Assembly (NCBI GenBank): GCA_937916405.1
Contig: CALFUF010000053.1
Location: 1-20,945, forward strand
DNA from: an uncultured Prevotella sp.
GTDB taxonomy: Bacteria; Bacteroidota; Bacteroidia; Bacteroidales; Bacteroidaceae
Direction: 5' to 3'
Length of the DNA stretch: 20,945 nt
Below, in pieces: positions 16,107 to 20,945 of this stretch. The first letter of the stretch is position 1. Each line of letters starts with the position of its first letter. The notes beneath the pieces are model-generated. The model saw nothing but the letters and a program-made list of their open reading frames with translations. It was not told where the DNA came from and searched no databases. The position numbers were made by a program, and so were the translations under genes.

Positions 16107-16997
16107 ATGCTACAGATAGAGATTGACAACGGCAGTGGGTTCTGCTTTGGAGTGACGACGGCAATCCAGAAGGCAGAGGAGGAACTGGCAAAGGGTAACA
16201 CCCTCTATTGTCTGGGTGATATCGTACATAATGGTATGGAATGCGACCGGCTGCGTCAGATGGGACTCATCACCATCAACCATGACGAGATGCGCAAGTT
16301 ACATGATGTGAAGGTGTTGCTGCGTGCCCATGGTGAGCCTCCTGCTACCTATGAACTTGCCCGTCGCAATCATATTGAGATTATTGATGCCACCTGTCCT
16401 GTGGTTCTTCAACTCCAGCGGAAAATCAAGAAACAGTATTCTCTTACCTCTAACCTCTTACCTCTAACCTCTCAAATTGTCATCTTCGGCAAGAAAGGTC
16501 ATGCGGAGGTCCTCGGACTGGTAGGACAGACACAGTCGACTGCTATCGTCATCGAGAGTTTCGAGGAAGTGATGAAACTCGACTTTACTCGTGACATCTA
16601 TCTCTATTCGCAGACAACGAAGTCGCTCGATGAGTTCCATCGTATCATCGAGTATATCCAACAGCATATCTCCCCTACAGCGACCTTTAGGAGTTTTGAC
16701 ACCATCTGCCGTAATGTGGCAAACCGTATGCCGAATATCTCAAACTTCGCGACAAAGCATGACCTTATTCTCTTCGTCTGTGGGAGGAAGAGCAGTAACG
16801 GAAAGGTTCTCTTCAATGAGTGTCTTCGTGTGAATCCCAATACTCACCTCATAGAGGGACCCGAAGAGATAGATCCCTCATGGCTAAAAGGTATTAAGAC
16901 GGTAGGCATCTGTGGTGCCACCAGTACACCCAAATGGTTGATGGAACAGTGCCGCGATGCGTTGCTGAAAGGCGCAACCCTATACTCGCAAACGTAA
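16107..16997 (+). CDS. ispH: 4-hydroxy-3-methylbut-2-enyl diphosphate reductase (IspH/LytB)
   Basis: Last enzyme of the non-mevalonate isoprenoid pathway. It reduces HMBPP to isopentenyl and dimethylallyl diphosphate with a [4Fe-4S] cluster in the cytoplasm, and is normally essential. The three cluster cysteines are Cys13 (G-F-C-F-G-V), Cys97 (D-A-T-C-P-V) and Cys201. Substrate-site residues His41 (V-H-N), His75 (A-H-G-E), His132 and Glu134 (K-K-G-H-A-E-V) are conserved. C-G-R-K-S-S-N (225-231) and G-A-T-S-T-P (270-275) match the family. The 296-residue length is normal. The variable loop at about 111-122 is coded by a 7/14-bp tandem repeat. An A/G-rich stretch (16091-16106) serves as the ribosome-binding region. 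It is 53 bp downstream of meaB in the same direction, probably in the same operon. Confidence 0.95.
   Translation: MLQIEIDNGSGFCFGVTTAIQKAEEELAKGNTLYCLGDIVHNGMECDRLRQMGLITINHDEMRKLHDVKVLLRAHGEPPATYELARRNHIEIIDATCPVVLQLQRKIKKQYSLTSNLLPLTSQIVIFGKKGHAEVLGLVGQTQSTAIVIESFEEVMKLDFTRDIYLYSQTTKSLDEFHRIIEYIQQHISPTATFRSFDTICRNVANRMPNISNFATKHDLILFVCGRKSSNGKVLFNECLRVNPNTHLIEGPEEIDPSWLKGIKTVGICGATSTPKWLMEQCRDALLKGATLYSQT
16441..16472 (+). repeat. 7/14-bp tandem repeat inside ispH
   Basis: The 14-bp unit CTCTTACCTCTAAC occurs twice perfectly (16441-16454, 16455-16468) and is followed by CTCT. Each unit is itself two 7-mers differing at one base. It encodes the Ser/Leu/Thr-rich surface loop at residues 112-121. 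Neither 7 nor 14 is a multiple of three. Confidence 0.9.
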
Positions 16998-17044
16998 TGG
17001 CACAATTGATAATATGATGTCACCAAAATAATTAATAAAAGACG

Positions 17045-17671
17045 ATGAAATCAAGAATAATGATGTTTTCAGTGCTCATAATGGTAGCCCTGAATGCGTG
17101 CGCGAAGAAAGTGAAACTGACAATCGATGGTACAACGTCGCCTTCACAGACTACACTGTACCTGATTATCAACAACGACACGGCTAATGCACAGCGTGTC
17201 CCCGTCAACGATAAGAAATTCTCTGTTACTGTTAAAGTGGACAAGAATGACTTTATTCGCTTGCAAGACAACAAAGAGAGACCTGATCGTGGTGACTACG
17301 TACTCATTCCCGACAGTCGCCATATTACAGTCGATATGTGGAATGGTAAAGTAGAGGGTTCCCCTATGTCACAATACTTGCAAAGTACAGTCAGAGCAAT
17401 ACAGAGTGCAGGACCTGGCACATTTCATATTGATGTTTTCTCCGAAGACCCTAAGGCATGGGAGGAAGCGCGTGCTCAGGAGAGGGCTATACGTGCACAG
17501 ATGGAAGAGGAGCAACGTGAACTTGTCAGGAAGGTGATGTTGGAGAATAAAGACAACAACATCCCTGCATGGATTCTCTATTGTTTTCCAGAACTGGCTT
17601 ACAAGTATATTGATGAGGTCACCAAAGACTCTCCGAAATGGATGAGGCATCCGATATTAATGAAACAATGA
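17045..17671 (+). CDS. small DUF4369-like lipoprotein
   Basis: The 208-residue product has a lipoprotein signal (basic start, hydrophobic core, lipobox L-N-A-C with Cys19), so it is probably anchored to a membrane facing the periplasm or surface. Residues about 22-105 look like the DUF4369 beta domain found at the N-terminus of many Bacteroidetes thioredoxin-like proteins: a K-L-T-I-D-G strand, a polar segment ending in K-F-S-V-T-V, then I-P-D-S-R-H-I-T-V-D. A charged Glu/Arg/Gln helix (about 137-165) follows. The thioredoxin domain with its C-x-x-C, usual in long members, is absent, yet the gene ends normally, so it may be a short family form rather than a broken gene. No convincing promoter is visible in the 47 bp after ispH, so read-through from that operon is possible. 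The family call is moderate. Confidence 0.6.
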   Translation: MKSRIMMFSVLIMVALNACAKKVKLTIDGTTSPSQTTLYLIINNDTANAQRVPVNDKKFSVTVKVDKNDFIRLQDNKERPDRGDYVLIPDSRHITVDMWNGKVEGSPMSQYLQSTVRAIQSAGPGTFHIDVFSEDPKAWEEARAQERAIRAQMEEEQRELVRKVMLENKDNNIPAWILYCFPELAYKYIDEVTKDSPKWMRHPILMKQ

Positions 17672-17741
17672 TGTCTTCCGCTGACGGTATTGTTGAAGAT
17701 ACGCTCGCTTGAAAGTATAAATAAAAAAGTTTCTCTTTTAT

Positions 17742-17772
17742 TTTGTATTTTATTTGCTTATTTGTATCTTTG
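17742..17772 (+). promoter_or_regulatory. promoter of the HEPN/MNT pair
   Basis: TTTG (17742-17745), 19 bp, then TATCTTTG (17765-17772): a textbook Bacteroidetes promoter. Transcription would begin near 17779, 19 nt before the ATG at 17798. This places the true start there rather than at the in-frame ATG at 17690, which lies upstream of the promoter. Confidence 0.88.
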
Positions 17773-17797
17773 CCCATGTAAACATCAAGTTCTGCCT

Positions 17798-18094
17798 ATG
17801 AGTACACAGTTGATGACAGAGAAGATAGCAGAGTATTTCAAGACCCAACCCGTCCTGAAAGCATGGTTGTTCGGTTCTTTCGCACGTGGTGAGGAACGTG
17901 CAGATTCAGATGTAGACATTCTCATTATACTGGATCATAGTACACCTGTTGGATTGAGATTCTTTGGTATGTATGAGGACCTAAAGGAACTTTTAGGGCG
18001 CAATGTAGATTTAGTAGTAGATCGTTCATTAGCCTCATTCGCCCGAAAGAGTGTTGATAAGGATAAAATTTTGATTTATGAGAGAGCCTCTTAA
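17798..18094 (+). CDS. MNT-type nucleotidyltransferase antitoxin (MntA-like)
   Basis: A 98-residue minimal nucleotidyltransferase. The active-site pattern is G-S-F-A-R-G (26-31) followed by D-S-D-V-D (36-40), giving the metal-binding Asp38 and Asp40. A likely third Asp is Asp71 in N-V-D-L-V-V-D. In characterised HEPN/MNT systems (type VII toxin-antitoxin) this protein uses ATP to attach AMP groups to the toxin next to its active site and so silences it. The gene has its own consensus promoter and overlaps the HEPN gene by 17 bp, the usual tight arrangement. The upstream in-frame extension (from 17690) reads into the promoter and gives an implausible Cys/Leu/Phe-rich peptide, so it is rejected. 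Some solo MNT proteins have other roles, but the HEPN partner makes the antitoxin role likely. Confidence 0.88.
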   Translation: MSTQLMTEKIAEYFKTQPVLKAWLFGSFARGEERADSDVDILIILDHSTPVGLRFFGMYEDLKELLGRNVDLVVDRSLASFARKSVDKDKILIYERAS

Positions 18095-18464
18095 AGACCG
18101 TGAGCGATTACTGCACATCCTTTCTGCTATTGAACGGGTAAATCGTTATGTCAAAGGTAAGTCTTTTGAGGATTTACAGACTGACGACATGATGTATTAT
18201 GCTGTTGTGAAAAACATAGAAATGATGGGAGAGGCAGCCAATATGCTGACCGCAGAGTTTCAAGAATCACATCCTGAAACACCATGGAAAATGGTTAAGG
18301 GAATGCGTAATTACATTGTGCACGAATACTTTCAGATAGATAGCGTTGTAGTATGGGATGTAGTGACTAATGAACTTTCAACACTTTACACACAGATAGA
18401 AAAGTATCTTGCTAACACCGATTGGGAGCAATGGGAGAAAGACGATAATGTCGAACAAAAGTAA
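18078..18464 (+). CDS. HEPN-domain toxin (HepT-like, DUF86)
   Basis: The 128-residue all-helical HEPN protein carries the ribonuclease motif R-N-Y-I-V-H-E-Y: Arg77, His82 and Tyr84 fit the R-x4-H-x-Y pattern. In studied HepT toxins the Arg and His cut RNA at a dimer interface, and the Tyr is the residue modified by the MNT partner. All three are intact here, so the toxin is predicted to be active. The conserved helix before it contains K-N-I-E-M-M-G-E-A-A (45-54), typical of DUF86. The start lies inside the antitoxin gene (17-bp overlap), ensuring co-translation. The pair is closed by the terminator at 18519-18548, so it is an independent two-gene unit. The biological trigger (phage, plasmid maintenance or stress) is not shown by the sequence. 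Confidence 0.9.
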   Translation: MREPLKDRERLLHILSAIERVNRYVKGKSFEDLQTDDMMYYAVVKNIEMMGEAANMLTAEFQESHPETPWKMVKGMRNYIVHEYFQIDSVVVWDVVTNELSTLYTQIEKYLANTDWEQWEKDDNVEQK

Positions 18465-18518
18465 AATGATGTTTCCAATGGGCTAAGAAAGAGTTATTAG
18501 GCAAATACATATATTCAA

Positions 18519-18548
18519 CGAGGAAGCGACAATGCTTCCTCGTTTTTT
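18519..18548 (+). terminator. intrinsic terminator after the HEPN/MNT pair
   Basis: A perfect 9-bp stem (18519-18527 with 18534-18542), a 6-nt loop and six T's (18543-18548). It lies 54 bp after the HEPN stop codon and insulates the pair from the next gene. Confidence 0.95.
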
Positions 18549-18554
18549 ATTTCC

Positions 18555-18574
18555 CTCCCCCTCAACAGGGGGAG
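18555..18574. repeat. GC-rich extragenic palindrome
   Basis: CTCCCCCT and AGGGGGAG form a perfect 8-bp stem around a CAAC loop, standing out from AT-rich surroundings just after the terminator. It has no T-run, so it is not an intrinsic terminator by itself. The form resembles dispersed REP-like extragenic palindromes. Together with the terminator it is the main content of the 211-bp gap at 18465-18675. Confidence 0.6.
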
Positions 18575-18608
18575 TCTGGATAGGGTCTTCACTTTTTCCT
18601 TTGAATTC

Positions 18609-18639
18609 TTTGGAATTTTACAAATTATTTGTAACTTTG
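18609..18639 (+). promoter_or_regulatory. promoter of the LPD3-like gene
   Basis: TTTG (18609-18612), exactly 19 bp, then TAACTTTG (18632-18639), a complete Bacteroidetes promoter. Transcription should start near 18646, where an inverted repeat begins, leaving a leader of about 30 nt before the ATG at 18676. Confidence 0.87.
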
Positions 18640-18645
18640 CACAAT

Positions 18646-18666
18646 AGAATAGAAATCAACTATTCT
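18646..18666 (+). repeat. inverted repeat in the leader of the LPD3-like gene
   Basis: AGAATAG (18646-18652) and CTATTCT (18660-18666) are perfect inverted copies with a 7-bp spacer. They cover the predicted transcription start and end 9 bp before the ATG. The repeat could be an operator for a dimeric repressor or a weak mRNA hairpin over the ribosome-binding region. Confidence 0.6.
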
Positions 18667-18675
18667 AAATAACTT

Positions 18676-19302
18676 ATGGAAACTAAAACGGAACTAACTT
18701 TACGACTCAAAAAACTTAAAGATAGCCAACCTGTCATCTCAACAGGTGTAGAGTATAAAGGATGCTATGAATTAAACAACAAGTCTGCGGAAAAGTATCT
18801 GAGAGAAAACATACGTGGCAATTATATCAACAAAGATACAGGTGATATCATCAAGATAACAAGAAAAGGTGCAGAGAAAGTTACTCGTCATGATGCTGAA
18901 AATGAGGCTCATTTGAAGTCACTCGTGTTAATCCCCGAGTTAGTAAGACACTCAATATTCATTGCAGAAGAAGTTAATGAGAAGAACAAAAATGAGTATG
19001 AAATTTTCCAATTTTATGTGGTAGGTCTGAGAATTGCGGACACAGATTATACTGTGAAAATTGTAGTAGGTGTAAAGAATGGAAATACATACTATGATCA
19101 TGCGTTGACTCCTATCGAAAAAACTAAACTCCTCAGAAGTATTGACGAGATAAAGCGCCCGTTTGCTTCCAAGGAGTTTTCTAATGACGGAGAAAAACAC
19201 TCCGACGTTCTTTCTGTTTGCAAAGATAAACGTTTAATTAAAGAATCGCCTATTATAGACCCTATACATCCAGTTTCAGGACCATTTCCTCGATATACTT
19301 GA
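18676..19302 (+). CDS. LPD3-like (phage barnase-like) domain protein, 3' end replaced by an insertion sequence
   Basis: Residues about 28-155 resemble the LPD3 / barnase-EndoU-RelE-like domains known from large polyvalent phage and mobile-element proteins: a strand with I-T-R-K-G-A-E-K-V-T-R-H (61-72), a helix with L-V-L-I-P-E-L-V (83-90), long beta strands, and Y-Y-D-H-A-L-T-P-I-E-K (139-149). Some such domains are nucleases, but activity is not shown here. No signal peptide or membrane segment is present. The gene has its own consensus promoter and is visibly more AT-rich than the chromosomal genes around it, suggesting transfer. From about residue 190 to the stop (208), the codons lie inside the insertion sequence, so the native C-terminus has been replaced by about 18 IS-encoded residues. 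The core domain is complete, so the product may still work. The domain call is from memory of family patterns and is moderate. Confidence 0.6.
   Translation: METKTELTLRLKKLKDSQPVISTGVEYKGCYELNNKSAEKYLRENIRGNYINKDTGDIIKITRKGAEKVTRHDAENEAHLKSLVLIPELVRHSIFIAEEVNEKNKNEYEIFQFYVVGLRIADTDYTVKIVVGVKNGNTYYDHALTPIEKTKLLRSIDEIKRPFASKEFSNDGEKHSDVLSVCKDKRLIKESPIIDPIHPVSGPFPRYT
19244..19269 (+). repeat. left terminal inverted repeat of the IS
   Basis: Matches the right end (20861-20886) perfectly over 26 bp in inverted orientation. It contains the transposase stop codon (TAG on the minus strand at 19264-19262), so the coding region runs to within about 18 bp of the element tip. Confidence 0.93.
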
Positions 19303-20683
19303 GCATGGTGACATCCATCCAGTCTCCACCCTCCTTGATTCTGACCTTTTTGTATTTTGAGAGGTACTTGAACACCTGTTTGTAGGAGTGGTTCTTGCTT
19401 ATCTCTTTCTTGGCAATCTCGCTTTTGACCCTTGCAGTTATGATAACGCTCAGGAAATTGATGAACTCTGTAGCATAAGTTCTGTAGTCATTATGCACAT
19501 TGACGGTGTCACGGTCTATAATGTTCTTGAAAAGGTAGAACATCGTCTCGATTTCCCATCTCTGGGCATAGGCCAGATAGACATCGAGCGGATCAAGGTC
19601 GGCCTTGGACTTGAACACGATAAGACCGAAGGTGGACTTCTTCTGTGCATAGCTTTCCGCGCTGAACGCCACTTTCTTCTCTGCCTTCTCCACATACCCG
19701 ACCTCCTGTTCGTATGCCATCTTCGGGTCGCGGAAGGAATAGAGGAACTTGCCGTTCTTCATCTTCACCTTCTTGTAGAGGATGGTGCCGTCTTTATATC
19801 CCGCAAGATGCTCCGTGGGATTGTCCATGCCGTAGTTCTTGATGAAGGCCGAGTTCTGCTTCAGGGGAATCAGATAGGACAACCCGTCGGTGTTGTCCAC
19901 CTCGTCGAGGAACGACTCGTTCCAGAACCCCTTGTCGACGATCATCATGCCGTCTTTGATCTCAAAGTCGTTTACAAAGCTCCTGACAGCCGTCTGGTCG
20001 AGGATGTTGCCTGCATATGCCCTGGCGGCTATGGGTTCCTTGCTTTTGGGATCGAATGCGTACAGGATACTGATATCCTTGGAGCCTTTCTTCGATCCCT
20101 TGCGGGAGAACTCGGAGAGAGAGCCGCACTTAGAGTTGTAGTCCTTCAGCATGCCGTCCACAACGATATTGCCTCCGATGAAGTCCTTCACACGGTTCCG
20201 CATGAACTCGCAGATGCGCGAGTACCCCTGCCCCAGCTCCATGAGAAACGCAGAGACGGCATGCTCGGACAGATGAACGCCCGGATAGTATTCCGAAGCG
20301 AAAGAGGTCTGGTAGTGCAGCTGCAGGTCGCGGTTCTTCACGTCGCCATAGGCAGCCCTGAGCAGGGCAATCACATAGGCTCTCTTCGCATCCTCTATCG
20401 GCCACACGCAGGCCAACTGCTGTATCAAATCCTTGCCGAACTTGTCGCATAGCGTCACTTCACCATAGTCCTTTATGTCCACACGCTTCTTGGTGTCACT
20501 CTTGACCTGCCGCTCGACGAATGTGCCGTTGACAATCTCACCGACGGTACCAAGGTCTACAGGAACTATCCTGTTGCCCTTGCGCTTGCTCGTTCTCTTG
20601 ATGACGACGTATCTGTCGCCCCGTTGCTTCACTACTGTGCTGCTTGGCCTCCTAACTGCCAGAATCTCCTTTGGTATTGCCAT
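19262..20683 (-). CDS. IS4-superfamily DDE transposase
   Basis: Cuts and rejoins the IS ends. The chosen start at 20683 (M-A-I-P-K-E) gives 473 residues. The in-frame ATG at 20755 is rejected because a -7 promoter box (20730-20723) lies between the two. An N-terminal beta-rich region (about 1-90) is followed by the RNase H-like catalytic domain. Its acidic residues are Asp176 (V-V-D-G-M-L), Asp250 (I-V-D-K-G-F-W) and Glu379 in the signature Y372-x2-R375-x3-E379-x6-K386. A long beta insertion separates the second Asp and the Glu, as usual for IS4-type enzymes. The frame is uninterrupted and all catalytic residues are present, so it should be active. Its last codons and stop lie inside the left inverted repeat. 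GC content appears higher than in the LPD3-like gene it interrupts. Confidence 0.92.
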   Translation of the reverse strand: MAIPKEILAVRRPSSTVVKQRGDRYVVIKRTSKRKGNRIVPVDLGTVGEIVNGTFVERQVKSDTKKRVDIKDYGEVTLCDKFGKDLIQQLACVWPIEDAKRAYVIALLRAAYGDVKNRDLQLHYQTSFASEYYPGVHLSEHAVSAFLMELGQGYSRICEFMRNRVKDFIGGNIVVDGMLKDYNSKCGSLSEFSRKGSKKGSKDISILYAFDPKSKEPIAARAYAGNILDQTAVRSFVNDFEIKDGMMIVDKGFWNESFLDEVDNTDGLSYLIPLKQNSAFIKNYGMDNPTEHLAGYKDGTILYKKVKMKNGKFLYSFRDPKMAYEQEVGYVEKAEKKVAFSAESYAQKKSTFGLIVFKSKADLDPLDVYLAYAQRWEIETMFYLFKNIIDRDTVNVHNDYRTYATEFINFLSVIITARVKSEIAKKEISKNHSYKQVFKYLSKYKKVRIKEGGDWMDVTMLKYIEEMVLKLDV

Positions 20684-20690
20684 ATTGTAA

Positions 20691-20730
20691 GTATAGGGTG
20701 TTGATTTATTATAAACCCTATACAAAGGTA
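20691..20730 (-). promoter_or_regulatory. transposase promoter with overlapping inverted repeat
   Basis: On the minus strand TACCTTTG (20730-20723) is a -7 box, putting the transcript start near 20716. The inverted pair GTATAGGGT / ACCCTATAC (20691-20699 and 20715-20723) spans from the promoter to 7 bp before the ATG. Transcripts starting at this promoter would lack most of the first arm, whereas transcripts entering from outside would contain both and could fold over the ribosome-binding region. No clear -33 box is seen. Confidence 0.65.
20707..20724 (+). repeat. internal third copy of the IS end sequence
   Basis: 17 of 18 bases match positions 19251-19268 of the left inverted repeat, in the same orientation. 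The single difference is A for G. It overlaps the transposase -7 box and transcript start. Confidence 0.88.
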
Positions 20731-20860
20731 GAAAATTAAAGTCAGATATAGACATTTTTAGAAGAAAATTTATAATTAATTAGCAAAATCAGGGCAAAAA
20801 AGCGGACTGACTACAGAAAAAGTGATTGGGTGCGAGGAAAAAGGAACGGAATCAGCACAA

Positions 20861-20886
20861 ATGTATAGGGTCTATAATAGGCGATT
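20861..20886 (-). repeat. right terminal inverted repeat of the IS
   Basis: Perfect inverted copy of 19244-19269. Begins with ATG on the + strand and is open in that frame out of the element. The 130 bp between the transposase promoter and this repeat are AT-rich, and I see no gene in them. Confidence 0.93.
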
Positions 20887-20945
20887 TTTTATTCTAATCT
20901 TCTTTGCCCTCTTCAGTGTGGCCATTACCTTCTTATATGTATGCT
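20861..20945 (+). other. short open frame leaving the IS, cut by the window end
   Basis: From the ATG inside the right inverted repeat the frame is open for 28 codons to the window end: M-Y-R-V-Y-N-R-R, then about 20 hydrophobic residues (F-F-I-L-I-F-F-A-L-F-S-V-A-I-T-F). This looks like an N-terminal membrane segment or signal anchor, with positive charges in front. No ribosome-binding site or promoter is obvious, and the minus strand is also open for part of this stretch with a Lys/Arg-rich peptide. It may be a real gene whose start was supplied or altered by the IS, or chance. Confidence 0.25.

Larger units (their letters stand above)
19244..20886 (-). mobile_element. IS4-superfamily insertion sequence, 1.64 kb
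   Basis: Bounded by perfect 26-bp terminal inverted repeats (19244-19269 and 20861-20886) and carrying one DDE transposase gene that reads right to left. Similarity between the two ends continues for a few bases beyond one mismatch, so the exact tips are uncertain by several bases. I could not define a convincing target-site duplication. The transposase signature Y-x2-R-x3-E-x6-K places it in the IS4 superfamily, and size and layout resemble the IS1634-like branch. It carries no passenger gene. It interrupts the end of the LPD3-like gene. Both repeats are identical and the transposase is intact, suggesting recent insertion. Confidence 0.9.

Noticed and set aside
17045..17671. Lipoprotein gene as a truncated thioredoxin-like pseudogene
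   Set aside because: It lacks the thioredoxin domain, but it has an intact signal, a normal stop and no remnant of C-x-x-C coding sequence in the following 126 bp. A short natural form is the simpler reading.
17690..17797. Upstream ATG extending the MNT protein by 36 residues
   Set aside because: The full consensus promoter (17742-17772) lies inside the extension, and the nucleotidyltransferase fold begins normally after the ATG at 17798.
19236..19245. Target-site duplication flanking the IS
   Set aside because: The left flank ends in an AAAGAA-type sequence and the right flank starts with a T-run. They are related as inverted rather than direct repeats, so no duplication of the usual 4-8 bp can be claimed.
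19388..20452. Long + strand frame of 354 codons inside the IS
   Set aside because: It lies opposite the intact transposase and reads as a low-information Leu/Val/His/Glu-rich translation of the complementary strand, with no family features.

Overview
The window looks like a piece of a Bacteroidales chromosome, most likely a gut or rumen Prevotella/Segatella-type organism. Three things point that way. Promoters match the Bacteroidetes pattern (TTTG, about 19 bp, TAnnTTTG). The gene families are typical of the order (DUF1573, a DUF4369-like lipoprotein, a thioester-less alpha-2-macroglobulin, a Porphyromonas-type deiminase). The deiminase ends in a Prevotella-style '...LDGQR...GIYI..GKKVVKK' tail. 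No tRNA, rRNA, CRISPR array or riboswitch was recognised, and no gap between genes exceeds about 210 bp.

Layout. (1) 1-1620, +: 3' part of a secreted peptidyl-arginine/agmatine deiminase family gene, closed by two hairpins. (2) 6888-1697, -: an operon-like run of a membrane-anchored unknown protein, a fused ADP-forming acyl-CoA synthetase (4-bp overlap) and cellobiose phosphorylase (30-bp gap). This fits cheap, phosphorolytic cellobiose use combined with ATP recovery from acyl-CoA. (3) 6960-8297, +: a MATE exporter read divergently, with its start codon almost at the predicted transcription start. (4) 8361-16997, +: a run of a very large alpha-2-macroglobulin family protein, a DUF1573 protein (4-bp overlap), the MeaB GTPase (5-bp gap) and IspH. 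A small DUF4369-like lipoprotein follows. (5) 17742-18548, +: a HEPN/MNT toxin-antitoxin pair with a perfect promoter and a strong terminator. (6) 18609-20886: an AT-rich LPD3-like (phage barnase-like) gene whose 3' end is interrupted by a 1.64-kb IS4-superfamily insertion sequence with 26-bp terminal inverted repeats. A short right flank follows to the window end.

Most unusual structure. The insertion sequence carries a third, internal copy of its end sequence (17/18 identical) exactly at the transposase promoter. That copy forms a hairpin with a second arm next to the transposase start, a layout that suggests autoregulation and protection from read-through transcription. In addition, short tandem repeats with 9-bp (or 7/14-bp) periods occur in inter-domain linkers of three housekeeping-type genes and in one intergenic gap, and the 9-bp copies resemble one another. 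Regions 5 and 6 look like accessory DNA, and the rest looks like ordinary chromosome.
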